From Wagnerdoeblera intermedia (lineage in GTDB: Bacteria; Pseudomonadota; Alphaproteobacteria; Rhodobacterales; Rhodobacteraceae), in NCBI RefSeq assembly GCF_042647465.1, contig NZ_JBHRVN010000004.1: 64,000 nucleotides of DNA; one strand, written 5' to 3'. Numbering within the stretch: the first letter of the stretch is position 1; each line of letters begins with the position of its first letter. The notes beneath the pieces were generated by a model, which searched no databases, had not been told where the DNA came from, and saw only the letters and a list, made by a program, of their open reading frames with translations. The position numbers were made by a program, and so were the translations under genes. Shown here piece after piece: positions 50,313 through 58,234 of the stretch.

Positions 50313-50699
50313 ATGCGTGCATCCCTGTTTCTGGTTCTTCTCATGGCCTCCCCCGCAGATGCGCTGGACGGGGCGGGCTTTGAAGCCTCAGTGACCGGGC
50401 AGACCCTGCGGTGGCAGAGCCACGGCACCCCCTATGGAGCCGAGCAATATCTGCGGGATCGCCGGGTCATCTGGCAGTCTGAAGGCGGCGCCTGCCACTA
50501 TGGCACCTGGACTGAGCCTGAGCCGGGCCGGATCTGCTTTCTCTATGAGCACCGCGATGCGCCACAATGCTGGCGCTTTGAGGTCGCGGCATCCGGCCTT
50601 TCGGCGCAGTTTCTGGGCCTCGGCCAGACCCGCTCACTCACCGAAGCCTCGCGCAGTGCCGCACCCTTGAACTGCCCGGAATTGGGCCTTGGCGTTTAA
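50313..50699 (+). CDS. Hypothetical secreted protein
   Basis: 128 residues from an ATG with GGAGG upstream; signal peptide about 1-18 (A-S-P-A-D-A). The mature part contains Y-L-R-D-R-R-V-I-W, C-H-Y-G-T-W, I-C-F-L-Y-E and Q-C-W-R-F-E with four Cys, suggesting two disulfides. It looks like a conserved Rhodobacterales exported protein of unknown function. The 3' end overlaps znuB by four bases. Confidence 0.65.
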   Translation: MRASLFLVLLMASPADALDGAGFEASVTGQTLRWQSHGTPYGAEQYLRDRRVIWQSEGGACHYGTWTEPEPGRICFLYEHRDAPQCWRFEVAASGLSAQFLGLGQTRSLTEASRSAAPLNCPELGLGV

Positions 50700-51490
50700 C
50701 CCCTGCGGCGCAGCGCACCTGACGCCAGAAGCACCGCAAAAAGAACAGCTGCCACCGCCACGATCGAAGGGCCGGCCGTTGTATCCTTTTGAAACGAAAG
50801 GAAAAGACCACCAAGGGCGGCCAATGCGCCCAGCCCTGCCGCCGTCGCGGCCATGCTCTCAGGCGTGCGGGTCACGATCCGCGCGGCGGCCGCCGGGATT
50901 ATCAGCATCGCCGCAATCAGCAACGCCCCGATCACCTTCAGAGAGACCGCAACCGTCAGCGCCAGAGCCAGCGTCAGGATCAGCCGCTCGCGCCCCGGAT
51001 GCAGACCTGACGACTGCGCCAGATCCTCATTCAGCGTGCAGGTCAAAAGCGCCTGCCAACGCCAGGCCAGCAGCGCCACAACCACCGCAGCACCGCCCCA
51101 GATCACCCAAAGATCGGCGCGGCTGACCGCGAGGATATCGCCGAAAAGCCAGCTCTCCAGCCCCATCCGCGCCCCCGGGATCTGCGAGGCGGCAACCAGC
51201 CCGAAGGCCAGCGCCGAATGCGCAATCACACCCAGCAGCGTATCCATGGCCCAGCCGCGCCCGGCCAGGGCCGAAACGGTCCCCGCCATAGCCAGCGCCA
51301 CGATCGCCGTTCCCGCCAGCACCGGCAGGTTCAGCGCAAGCGCCAGTGCCACACCAAGGATAGCGGCGTGAGAAGTCGCATCCCCAAAATAAGCCATCCG
51401 TCGCCAGATCACGAAAGAGCCCAAAGGCCCGGCAGCCAGGGCCACGCCCACTCCGGCAAGACCCGCGCGGATCAGAAATTCATCAGGCAT
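50696..51490 (-). CDS. znuB: Zinc ABC transporter permease ZnuB
   Basis: 264 residues, ABC-3 family permease with about eight helices; R-M-A-Y-F-G-D-A-T-S-H-A-A and G-A-L-L-I-A-A-M-L-I-I-P-A-A-A-A are family motifs (substrate pore and contact with ZnuC). Start overlaps the znuC stop by eight bases. Longer readings to 51700 run through znuC. Confidence 0.93.
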   Translation of the reverse strand: MPDEFLIRAGLAGVGVALAAGPLGSFVIWRRMAYFGDATSHAAILGVALALALNLPVLAGTAIVALAMAGTVSALAGRGWAMDTLLGVIAHSALAFGLVAASQIPGARMGLESWLFGDILAVSRADLWVIWGGAAVVVALLAWRWQALLTCTLNEDLAQSSGLHPGRERLILTLALALTVAVSLKVIGALLIAAMLIIPAAAARIVTRTPESMAATAAGLGALAALGGLFLSFQKDTTAGPSIVAVAAVLFAVLLASGALRRRG

Positions 51491-52283
51491 TATGGGCATG
51501 TCCGTGGTTGCAGCCGGGTCCGTGGTGATGGGTGGCGGGCAGATGCAGGCCGGGGGCCTGGTCGTGGCTGTGATCATGCCCGTGGTCATGTTCATGGCGG
51601 TAAAGCGCCAGCGCCCCCTGGGTGCCAAGCCCGAAGAGCGCGCGATATTCCGGCGCATTTGACACCACCCGCGGCGTCCCCTCGCAGCAGACATGGCCAT
51701 TCAGGCAGACCACCCGGTCAGAGGCGGCCATCACCACATGCAGATCATGGCTGACCATCAGCACTGCCGCGCCGGTCTCTTCGCGGATCTCGGCGATCAG
51801 GCGGTAAAAGGCCGCCTCTCCCGGCTGATCCAGGCCCTGGGTTGCCTCATCCAGCACCAGAAGCTGTGGTTTGGCCAGCAGCGCCCGGGCCAGAAGGACG
51901 CGCTGCAGCTGCCCGCCTGAAAGCGCCGACATCTGCCGCTGCGCGAAGGCCGAATCGACGCCGGTGCGGCTGAGGGCGGCAAAAGCCTCAGCATCGCTGA
52001 CCCGTTTGGGCAGCGAGAGGAAGCGGCGCACCGTCATCGGCAGATTGTGGTCAACCGCCAGTTTCTGCGGCACATAGCCGATCACCAGCCCCGGCGCGCG
52101 ACGCACCTCGCCCGAAGACGGTGGCAAAATTCCCAGAAGCGCACGCATCAGCGTCGATTTACCTGAGCCGTTCGGCCCCAGCACGGTGACAATCTCACCG
52201 GCTTTGATATGAAAATCGACCGCCGCGAGCTGTGTTTCGCTGCCGCGCCGGATGGTCAGCCCCTTTGCCTCAACGAGCATCAT
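51483..52283 (-). CDS. znuC: Zinc ABC transporter ATP-binding protein ZnuC
   Basis: 266 residues: Walker A G-P-N-G-S-G-K-S-T, signature L-S-G-G-Q-L-Q-R-V, Walker B L-L-V-L-D-E-A. A C-terminal tail (about 225-266) is very His-rich, with H-E-H-D-H-G-H-D-H-S-H and a second H-H-H cluster, which is unusual for an ATPase and may bind or sense zinc. The start overlaps the end of zur by 14 bases, so zur-znuC-znuB form one operon. Confidence 0.93.
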   Translation of the reverse strand: MMLVEAKGLTIRRGSETQLAAVDFHIKAGEIVTVLGPNGSGKSTLMRALLGILPPSSGEVRRAPGLVIGYVPQKLAVDHNLPMTVRRFLSLPKRVSDAEAFAALSRTGVDSAFAQRQMSALSGGQLQRVLLARALLAKPQLLVLDEATQGLDQPGEAAFYRLIAEIREETGAAVLMVSHDLHVVMAASDRVVCLNGHVCCEGTPRVVSNAPEYRALFGLGTQGALALYRHEHDHGHDHSHDQAPGLHLPATHHHGPGCNHGHAHNA

Positions 52284-52776
52284 CGCCCTCGCTGCAATCG
52301 GGGCAAAGCCCGGTGGCCTCCAGGCTCATGCCTTCAACCTTGAAGCCAAAGGCGGACGCCGTGGCGATCAGCGCCGCGCGGATCTCATCGGCGGGGGCCT
52401 CGGCGATGCGTTTGCACAGATGGCAGATCAGGAAGGCGGGTTCATGATCTTCCGCCGGATGCATACAGGCGGCAAAGGCGTTCAGCCGCTGGACGCGGTG
52501 CGCAAGCCCCTGTTCCACAAGGAATTCCAGGGCGCGGTAGACCACGGGAGGCTGACGGCCAAAGCCCTCTGTGGCCAGCCGGTCCAGCACCTCATAGGCC
52601 CCCATGGCGCGATGTTCCTCCAGCAGGATCTCCAGCGTGCGCCGGCGCACCGGGGTCAGCCGCACGCCTGCCTCGCGGGCACGAAGTTCCGCCTGCTCGA
52701 GGACCGCACCGGTGCAGTGGTGGTGTTCGTGGTGATGAAAGGCCGTGGGATGCATCCGAATTTCACCGCTTGACAT
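52270..52776 (-). CDS. zur: Zinc uptake regulator Zur (Fur family)
   Basis: 168 residues with a His-rich N-terminus (H-H-H-E-H-H-H), a winged HTH with Y-R-A-L-E-F-L, a metal site H-E-P-A-F-L-I-C-H-L-C and a C-terminal C-P-D-C zinc site. No ribosome-binding site stands before the first ATG; GATAAT (52787-52782) is spaced so that transcription would start at or near the A of that ATG, which suggests leaderless translation. An ATG at 52755 is the alternative start. The Zur box overlaps this -10. Confidence 0.92.
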   Translation of the reverse strand: MSSGEIRMHPTAFHHHEHHHCTGAVLEQAELRAREAGVRLTPVRRRTLEILLEEHRAMGAYEVLDRLATEGFGRQPPVVYRALEFLVEQGLAHRVQRLNAFAACMHPAEDHEPAFLICHLCKRIAEAPADEIRAALIATASAFGFKVEGMSLEATGLCPDCSEGDDAR

Positions 52777-52791
52777 GTTATATTATCACAT
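52775..52791. promoter_or_regulatory. Zur box between zur-znuCB and znuA
   Basis: ATGTTATATTATCACAT is a 17-bp near-palindrome (seven of eight positions match between arms), close to alphaproteobacterial Zur operators. It lies between the divergent zur and znuA genes. TTGACA (52770-52775), a perfect -35 for znuA, abuts it, and the zur -10 lies inside it, so bound Zur would block both directions. Confidence 0.75.
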
Positions 52792-52834
52792 ACAGAAACT
52801 GTCGCCCGAAGGAAAGCCCGCAAAGGAGCCCGTG

Positions 52835-53854
52835 ATGCTGAAATTCTTAAGCACTTCGGCGGTCGTCTCGCTGATGCCGCTGATGCTGCAGGCGGCAGAG
52901 CTGCGCATCGTGACGGATCTGCCCCCGGTGCACGCGCTGGTCTCGCTGGTCGCCGGAGAGCGGGCAGAGCCGGTGCTGCTGATGGATGAAGCGGGGGATG
53001 GGCATAACTTTGCTCTTCGCCCCAGCCAGGCTTCGGCCCTGGCGCGGGCAGATCTGGTGATCTGGACGGGGCCGGATATGGCGCCCTGGATGGCGCGCGC
53101 GCTGGAAGGCGGCGGTCCGTCTGCTCTGCCGCTGCTGCAGGCCCCGGGCACCCGACTGCGGGCCTGGGCAGAAGCCGCTGGCGGTCACGGGCATGACCAT
53201 GACCATGAATATCACGATCACGGGGATCACGACCACGCCGGTCACGACCATGACGCCCATGGTCACGAAGGGCATGACCATGAAGCCAGGGACCATGATA
53301 ACCACCACGATCATGAGGGGCATGACCACGCCCATGGCGCGAATGATCCGCATGCCTGGCTGGAGCCGGCCAATGCGCTCTACTGGCTCACCCTGATCGC
53401 GCGTCATCTCTCTGAGGCAGATCCCGATCATGCCGGCGATTATGAGGCCAATGCCAAAGCCGCCGCCGCATCACTGCGGGCGCTCGACGGTGAATTGCGC
53501 GACCTGCTGGCCCCGGTGAAGGATTGTCCCTTCGTCTTGGGCCATGACGCCTATGGCTATTTCACGGAACATTACGGGCTGCATGCTGCGGGAACCGTGG
53601 CGGGGGGCGATGCGGCGGGGCCCGGGGCGCAGCATCTGAGCGCATTGCGCGCGCGCCTCAGTGAAGAGAAGGTGGTCTGCGCCTTCCCGGAGGTGGGCCA
53701 GTCTGAGCGGCTTCTTGACACCGTGCTTGAGGGGAGTTCGGTAAAAAAGGGCGCGGCGCTGGATCCGTCAGGCTCATCACTGCCGAAAGGGCCGGGGCTT
53801 TATGCGGCGCTGATGCGGGATCTGGCAGTAAAGATCAGCGACTGCCTGAAATAA
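52835..53854 (+). CDS. znuA: Zinc ABC transporter substrate-binding protein ZnuA
   Basis: 339 residues from an ATG with AAGGAG upstream; signal peptide about 1-20 (L-Q-A-A-E). A first lobe with P-V-H-A-L-V, a long H/D-rich loop (about 110-165) with more than 20 His, then D-P-H-A-W-L and D-A-Y-G-Y-F, metal ligands of cluster A-I binding proteins. The His loop is the high-affinity zinc-capture loop of ZnuA. Divergent from zur across the Zur box; a terminator follows. Confidence 0.94.
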   Translation: MLKFLSTSAVVSLMPLMLQAAELRIVTDLPPVHALVSLVAGERAEPVLLMDEAGDGHNFALRPSQASALARADLVIWTGPDMAPWMARALEGGGPSALPLLQAPGTRLRAWAEAAGGHGHDHDHEYHDHGDHDHAGHDHDAHGHEGHDHEARDHDNHHDHEGHDHAHGANDPHAWLEPANALYWLTLIARHLSEADPDHAGDYEANAKAAAASLRALDGELRDLLAPVKDCPFVLGHDAYGYFTEHYGLHAAGTVAGGDAAGPGAQHLSALRARLSEEKVVCAFPEVGQSERLLDTVLEGSSVKKGAALDPSGSSLPKGPGLYAALMRDLAVKISDCLK

Positions 53855-53877
53855 CCAATCTGCTGTTTCTGAATGAA

Positions 53878-53916
53878 AAACACCGGCAGGCCAGAGGCGC
53901 TGCCGGTGTTTCTTTT
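53878..53916. terminator. Bidirectional terminator between znuA and accA
   Basis: AAACACCGGCAG (53878-53889) pairs with CTGCCGGTGTTT (53900-53911), with TCTTTT after it on plus and TTTTTC after it on minus. Confidence 0.9.
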
Positions 53917-53932
53917 ACAAAGCCCGATGCGA

Positions 53933-54892
53933 TCAGGCGGCGAGGCCGCGCGCGCCCATGCCGAGGAACTTCTCACGACGCGCCTTGACCAGAGCCTCGG
54001 GCGATTTGCCGTTCAGATCTTTCAGCATTGCGGCAATGGCATCGCCCACGGCCGCAATGGTGCTTTCGCGGTCGCGCTGTGCGCCACCCAGCGGCTCGCG
54101 GATGATCTTGTCGATCACGCCGAGTTTCAGCAGATCCTGCGCGGTCAGGCGCAGCGCTTCGGCGGCGTCGCGGGCGCGGTCGGCGTCTTTCCACAGGATC
54201 GAGGCGCAGCCTTCCGGCGTGATGACCGAATAAACCGAATGCTCCAGCATGGCGACTTTATTGGCGGTGGCAAAAGCCACGGCGCCGCCCGAGCCGCCTT
54301 CACCGATGATGACCGAGATCAGCGGCACGCCGATCTGCAGGCATTTCTCAGTCGAGCGCGCAATGGCTTCGGACTGGCCGCGCTCTTCCGCGCCTTTGCC
54401 GGGATAGGCACCGGGGGTGTCGACCAGAGTGATGACCGGCAGGCCAAAGCGGGCCGCCATTTCCATCAGGCGGACGGCTTTGCGGTAGCCTTCCGGGCGG
54501 GCCATGCCGAAGTTGCGCTCAATGCGCGACTTGGTGTCATGGCCTTTTTCCTGGCCGATCACCACGACCGGCTGGTCGTTAAACCGCGCCAGACCGCCCA
54601 TGACGGCATGGTCGTCAGCGAAGTTACGATCGCCCGCAAGCGGGGTGTATTCAGTGAAGAGCGTGTCGATGTAATCTTTACAATGCGGCCGGTCAGGGTG
54701 ACGGGCCACCTGGCATTTGCGCCAGGCCGACAGGTCTTTATAGAGGTCTTTCAGCAGCGCTTCGGCCTTGCGGTCAAGCGCATCGGCTTCTTTGCTGACG
54801 TCAGCCTCTGAATTCGCCCGTGCCATGGCACGCAGCTCTTCCGCCTTGCCTTCGATTTCAGCGAGGGGTTTTTCGAATTCGAGATATTGCAT
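53933..54892 (-). CDS. accA: Acetyl-CoA carboxylase carboxyltransferase subunit alpha
   Basis: 319 residues from the ATG with GGAGGT upstream. Features: N-terminal helix pair, P-R-x-x-C-x-D-Y-I region seen as P-H-C-K-D-Y-I-D, H-K-G-R-D replaced by I-G-Q-E-K-G-H-D-T, G-A-Y-P-G-K-G-A-E-E-R-G-Q, G-E-G-G-S-G-G-A and S-V-I-T-P-E-G-C-A-S-I-L-W. It transfers the carboxyl group to acetyl-CoA in fatty acid synthesis together with AccD, which is not in this window. Confidence 0.96.
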   Translation of the reverse strand: MQYLEFEKPLAEIEGKAEELRAMARANSEADVSKEADALDRKAEALLKDLYKDLSAWRKCQVARHPDRPHCKDYIDTLFTEYTPLAGDRNFADDHAVMGGLARFNDQPVVVIGQEKGHDTKSRIERNFGMARPEGYRKAVRLMEMAARFGLPVITLVDTPGAYPGKGAEERGQSEAIARSTEKCLQIGVPLISVIIGEGGSGGAVAFATANKVAMLEHSVYSVITPEGCASILWKDADRARDAAEALRLTAQDLLKLGVIDKIIREPLGGAQRDRESTIAAVGDAIAAMLKDLNGKSPEALVKARREKFLGMGARGLAA

Positions 54893-55048
54893 CAACTACG
54901 GACCTCCGGAGGAACCCTGCCTATATGGAGAAGTGTGGCCGCAGGTTCAACCCGATCACGCGTCCGATCCGCATTTGACCAGGCCTGACCCCGGTCGGGG
55001 GGCTGCCCCGCCGCAGGCACAGGGCCGGGGCAGCGGGGCAGGCACCGC

Positions 55049-55423
55049 TCAGCGGCAGTTCAGATTGACCGTGACCGGATTGGGGACCAGCTCCTGGGTC
55101 GGGCCGCTGCCGGCATCCACCGCAAGGCCGATCAGGCCGCCGACGAGGACGTTACCGGCCATCCCGGCTGCCCCGGCATCCGCCGTTCTGTGGGTGACAT
55201 TGACCTGAGCCGTCTGGCAGCGCGGCTTTGAGATCGTGACCACGAGGTCGGATCGACGCGGCATTTTCAGCGCGCAGGGGGTGGAAGCGCAGCTCATCCC
55301 ATTGCTGGTCTGCACCTGGGCCCCGGAGGGCTGGGTGACAATCTGCAGCACGTCTTCGCTGCCACGGGTGATCGTTGCACAGCCGGAGACAAGAACTGCG
55401 CCGATCAGGAGAAAGGTCTTCAT
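55049..55423 (-). CDS. Small lipoprotein with PEGA-like fold
   Basis: 124 residues with a lipobox L-V-S-G-C (Cys about 15), then T-Q-P-S-G-A-Q-V-Q-T-S-N-G-M-S-C, a PEGA-like segment, and a Gly-rich hydrophobic stretch G-N-V-L-V-G-G-L-I-G-L-A-V-D. Homologues are often annotated as translation initiation factor 2, which is not supported by the sequence. Function unknown. Confidence 0.75.
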   Translation of the reverse strand: MKTFLLIGAVLVSGCATITRGSEDVLQIVTQPSGAQVQTSNGMSCASTPCALKMPRRSDLVVTISKPRCQTAQVNVTHRTADAGAAGMAGNVLVGGLIGLAVDAGSGPTQELVPNPVTVNLNCR

Positions 55424-55438
55424 GACTATCTTTAAGGT

Positions 55439-55480
55439 TGATTAATTCCACCATTAATCATCCAAGAATTTAGTTAATCA
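55439..55480. promoter_or_regulatory. Three TTAATCA heptamers, possible operator
   Basis: TGATTAA (55439-55445) and TTAATCA (55454-55460) form an inverted pair (core GATTAAT, 6-base gap, ATTAATC); a third TTAATCA is at 55474-55480, 20 bases after the second. The region is strikingly AT-rich and lies between the divergent lipoprotein and GyrI-like genes. Confidence 0.4.
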
Positions 55481-55580
55481 AGAGTATGTGATCCTTCCTC
55501 GAAAACTTGTTTTAAATGCATGCGCCGGGAAACTCGGGGCCTGTCGGGGCGTTTCCTGCAAATAAGTTAAGGAGCCCCCT

Positions 55581-56057
55581 ATGTATCCGGTACGAGTGAC
55601 AACCCTTGAACAGCAGCCCATGTTGCTGATGCCCTGGACGGGGCCCTATTCCGAAGTTGAAAAAGGGTTTGAAAAGCTTGAGGAAATTCTGGCCGCCGCG
55701 CAGGTTTTCGCCCCCGAGGTTGAGGCTATTGTCGGTTTTTATCACGATGATCCCGGCACCACCCCGCCGGAAGAGCAGCGCGCCGATCTGGGCGTGCTGA
55801 TGTCAGAGGTGATGGCGGCACCTGAGGGGATGACCCCCTCTGACCTGAAGCCGGGCCGCTATGCGGTGCTGACCCATAAGGGGGGATTCAACAGTCTGAT
55901 GAAAGCCTGGTGCTGGCTTTATGACGAGTGGATCCCGGGCTCGGGTGAGCAGATTGATGACAGCCGCAAGCCTTTTGAACTTTATGCCGACAGTCTTGAG
56001 CCTGGTGTCCAGCCCGATGACGCTGAGATCCTGATCTGTGTCCCGGTTCTGGGCTGA
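55581..56057 (+). CDS. GyrI-like small-molecule-binding domain protein
   Basis: 158 residues, single GyrI-like/AraC effector-binding domain (SOUL-like fold): opening V-T-T-L-E-Q-Q-P, G-P-Y-S-E-V, and P-G-R-Y-A-V-L-T-H-K-G-G-F, W-L-Y-D-E-W and C-V-P-V-L-G at the end. No DNA-binding domain is present. Members bind small molecules or inhibit gyrase. AAGGAG precedes the ATG. Confidence 0.85.
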   Translation: MYPVRVTTLEQQPMLLMPWTGPYSEVEKGFEKLEEILAAAQVFAPEVEAIVGFYHDDPGTTPPEEQRADLGVLMSEVMAAPEGMTPSDLKPGRYAVLTHKGGFNSLMKAWCWLYDEWIPGSGEQIDDSRKPFELYADSLEPGVQPDDAEILICVPVLG

Positions 56058-56075
56058 GACGGGTCAGGCCCGGTC

Positions 56076-56414
56076 TCACTCAGCCAGTCCCGGCTCATCG
56101 AGCAGGGTGCGGCCCTGACGGTCCTCAATCTCGATGATCCAGAGGTCGGGGTCGCGGCTGCGCGCGCGCTGTAAGGCCTCATCAACCTCGGTCTCCGGAC
56201 CGGAGGCGAGTTCCATCCAGAGACGGGCGCCACTCATAAGATCATAGCTGCGGCAGAAAGCGCGGGCCTGACCGTCGAGGGTGGCGCATTTCACCACGAC
56301 TGAGCCTGCGTCCGGATCGCCTTTGGCGGTGACGTAGGCAGCAATATCCGTCAGCCGGAGCCGGGCGAGATAGGCTTTCACCCAGAAATCAGCGGTAAGA
56401 CGGGGGGGGCTCAT
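56076..56414 (-). CDS. DUF1491 family protein
   Basis: 112 residues, matching DUF1491: R-L-T-A-D-F-W-V-K-A-Y-L-A-R-L-R, K-G-D-P-D-A-G and D-P-D-L-W-I-I-E-I-E-D-R-Q-G-R. Alphaproteobacterial, function unknown. It is downstream of era on the minus strand, a usual place. Confidence 0.9.
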   Translation of the reverse strand: MSPPRLTADFWVKAYLARLRLTDIAAYVTAKGDPDAGSVVVKCATLDGQARAFCRSYDLMSGARLWMELASGPETEVDEALQRARSRDPDLWIIEIEDRQGRTLLDEPGLAE

Positions 56415-56534
56415 ATTATGTCCCTGGCGCGGGCTGGGGGAGAGAGGCGGGGCAGTGGCGGTGCCGTGGGATGCCCCGGGGTCGGCGCTGCGGGCGGGGG
56501 CGTCAGCCGGGGCCGTTGGTCCGGGTGGAGAGGT

Positions 56535-56578
56535 CCGGGGCGCTGCCCCGGGCCCCGGAGTATTTTTAAAAAACCAAA
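56535..56578 (-). repeat. Dispersed intergenic hairpin repeat, copy 5
   Basis: On the minus strand TTTGGTTTTTTAAAAATACTC is followed by CGGGGCC and hairpin CCGGGGC (56535-56541) with GCCCCGG (56545-56551). It lies directly after era but, unlike the other four copies, its T-rich arm comes before the hairpin relative to that gene. Confidence 0.65.
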
Positions 56579-56579
56579 A

Positions 56580-57551
56580 TCAGGCGTCGCCGTCTTTGAA
56601 GTCGAGGCCCATTTCCGAATAGCGCTCTTTTTCATTGAGCCATTCGGGGCGGACTTTTACCTGCAAAAACAGATGGACCGGACGGCCGAGGAATTCGGTC
56701 AGCTCCTGGCGGGCGGCGGTGGAGACCGCTTTGATGGTCGAGCCGCCGGCGCCGAGGATGATGCCCTTGTGGCCGTCGCGGGCGACATAGATCAGCTGAT
56801 CGATCCGGGTGGAGCCGTCTTTGCGGTCTTCCCACTTTTCGGTCTCAACGGTCAGCTGATAGGGGATCTCTTCGTGAAGGCGCAGGGTCAGCTTTTCGCG
56901 GGTGACTTCGGCCGCGATCATGCGCATGGGCAGATCGGCGATCTGGTCTTCCGGGTAGAGCCAGGGGTGCTCGGGCAGCTCATTGCCTAGCCAGTTGCGC
57001 AGATCCTCAACGCCGTAGCCGCGTTCTGCTGAGACCATGAAGGTTTTGACGAAGGGATAGGCTTCGTTCATTTCCTGGGTCAGCGCGAGCAGGGTTTCGG
57101 CTTTGACGCGGTCGATCTTATTGATCGCAAGCGCCACTTTGGTTTTGCCCGGCAGCTTGTCGCGGATCGCCTCGATGATGGCTTTGGTGCCTTCCGTGAG
57201 GCCGCGGTGCGCCTCGATCAGCAGCACGACCAGATCGGCATCGGCAGCACCGCCCCAGGCGGCGGTGACCATGGCACGGTCAAGGCGGCGGCGCGGACGG
57301 AAGATGCCCGGAGTGTCGACAAAGACGATCTGCGCATTGGCGGCCGGCGCCATGGCCACGCCGCGGATGCGGGCGCGGGTGGTCTGGACCTTATGCGTCA
57401 CGATCGAGACCTTGGCGCCGACCATACGGTTCAGGAGCGTCGATTTGCCGGCGTTCGGCTCGCCGATGAGAGCGACAAAGCCCGCGCGCTGCGGGCCTTC
57501 GGCAAAAACCGTCTCGGGCGTTTCGGGGGTGTCGTGGATGTCGTCATTCAT
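56580..57551 (-). CDS. era: GTPase Era
   Basis: 323 residues, slightly long because of an N-terminal extension (about 20 residues rich in D, E, T and P). G1 G-E-P-N-A-G-K-S-T, G3 D-T-P-G-I-F, G4 N-K-I-D, and a C-terminal KH domain with G-H-K-G-I-I-L-G-A-G-G. Era helps 16S rRNA maturation and 30S assembly. Its start overlaps the rnc stop by ATGA. Confidence 0.96.
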   Translation of the reverse strand: MNDDIHDTPETPETVFAEGPQRAGFVALIGEPNAGKSTLLNRMVGAKVSIVTHKVQTTRARIRGVAMAPAANAQIVFVDTPGIFRPRRRLDRAMVTAAWGGAADADLVVLLIEAHRGLTEGTKAIIEAIRDKLPGKTKVALAINKIDRVKAETLLALTQEMNEAYPFVKTFMVSAERGYGVEDLRNWLGNELPEHPWLYPEDQIADLPMRMIAAEVTREKLTLRLHEEIPYQLTVETEKWEDRKDGSTRIDQLIYVARDGHKGIILGAGGSTIKAVSTAARQELTEFLGRPVHLFLQVKVRPEWLNEKERYSEMGLDFKDGDA

Positions 57552-58234
57552 GAGGTAGTCTCCAGGCGCGCGAGAAGCGTGCGGGCGGCCGTCTGTTCGG
57601 CGGCGCGTTTGGAACCGGCTTTCGCCTGTTCCTCCTCGCCGGAGGCGAGGCGGACGGCGATGGTGAAGCGGGGCTCGTGAGGGGGACCCTCACGGGCGAT
57701 TTCTGTGTAGCTCGGCGGCGGCAGACCGCGGGCCTGGGCCCATTCCTGCAGCGAGGTCTTGGGGTCGCGCGCATCCGCGCGGACCTCCGTGACGCGGTTG
57801 CCCCAGAGGCGCAGCACCAGGGCCTTGGCCACTTCAAAGCCCGCATCACGGTAGACGGCGGCGATCACCGCCTCCATGGCATCGGCGAGAAGCGCTTCTT
57901 TGCGCCGCCCGCCGGAAAGCATTTCCGAGCGGCCAAGGCGCAGCACATCGCCGATGCCAAGCTCACGCGCGACCTCAGCGCAGGTTTCCTTGCGCACGAG
58001 GGTGTTAAAGCGCGGGGCAAGCTGGCCTTCGGAGGCGGCACGGTCGGCCATCAGCAGGGCTTCGGACATCACAAGGCCCAGCACGCGGTCGCCGAGGAAC
58101 TCCAGCCGCTGGTTGTCGGGCCGGGTGGCGGTGGCGATGGAGGGATGGGTCAGGGCGCGGACCAGAAGCTCGGGCCTGCGGAAGTCATGCCCGAGTTTGA
58201 TCTGAAATGCCTGAAGGTCTGCCGAGAGTCTCAC
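57548..58234 (-). CDS. rnc: Ribonuclease III
   Basis: 228 residues: catalytic domain with N-Q-R-L-E-F-L-G-D-R-V-L-G (metal-binding Glu and Asp) and D-A-M-E-A-V-I-A-A-V-Y-R-D, then a dsRNA-binding domain (about 155-225). It cleaves double-stranded RNA in rRNA processing. Overlaps lepB upstream and era downstream by four bases each, giving a lepB-rnc-era operon. Confidence 0.96.
   Translation of the reverse strand: MRLSADLQAFQIKLGHDFRRPELLVRALTHPSIATATRPDNQRLEFLGDRVLGLVMSEALLMADRAASEGQLAPRFNTLVRKETCAEVARELGIGDVLRLGRSEMLSGGRRKEALLADAMEAVIAAVYRDAGFEVAKALVLRLWGNRVTEVRADARDPKTSLQEWAQARGLPPPSYTEIAREGPPHEPRFTIAVRLASGEEEQAKAGSKRAAEQTAARTLLARLETTS

Noticed and set aside
53185..53340. Short tandem-like repeats of CATGACC in znuA
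   Set aside because: They are the coding sequence of the His/Asp-rich zinc loop, not a CRISPR array or mobile repeat.
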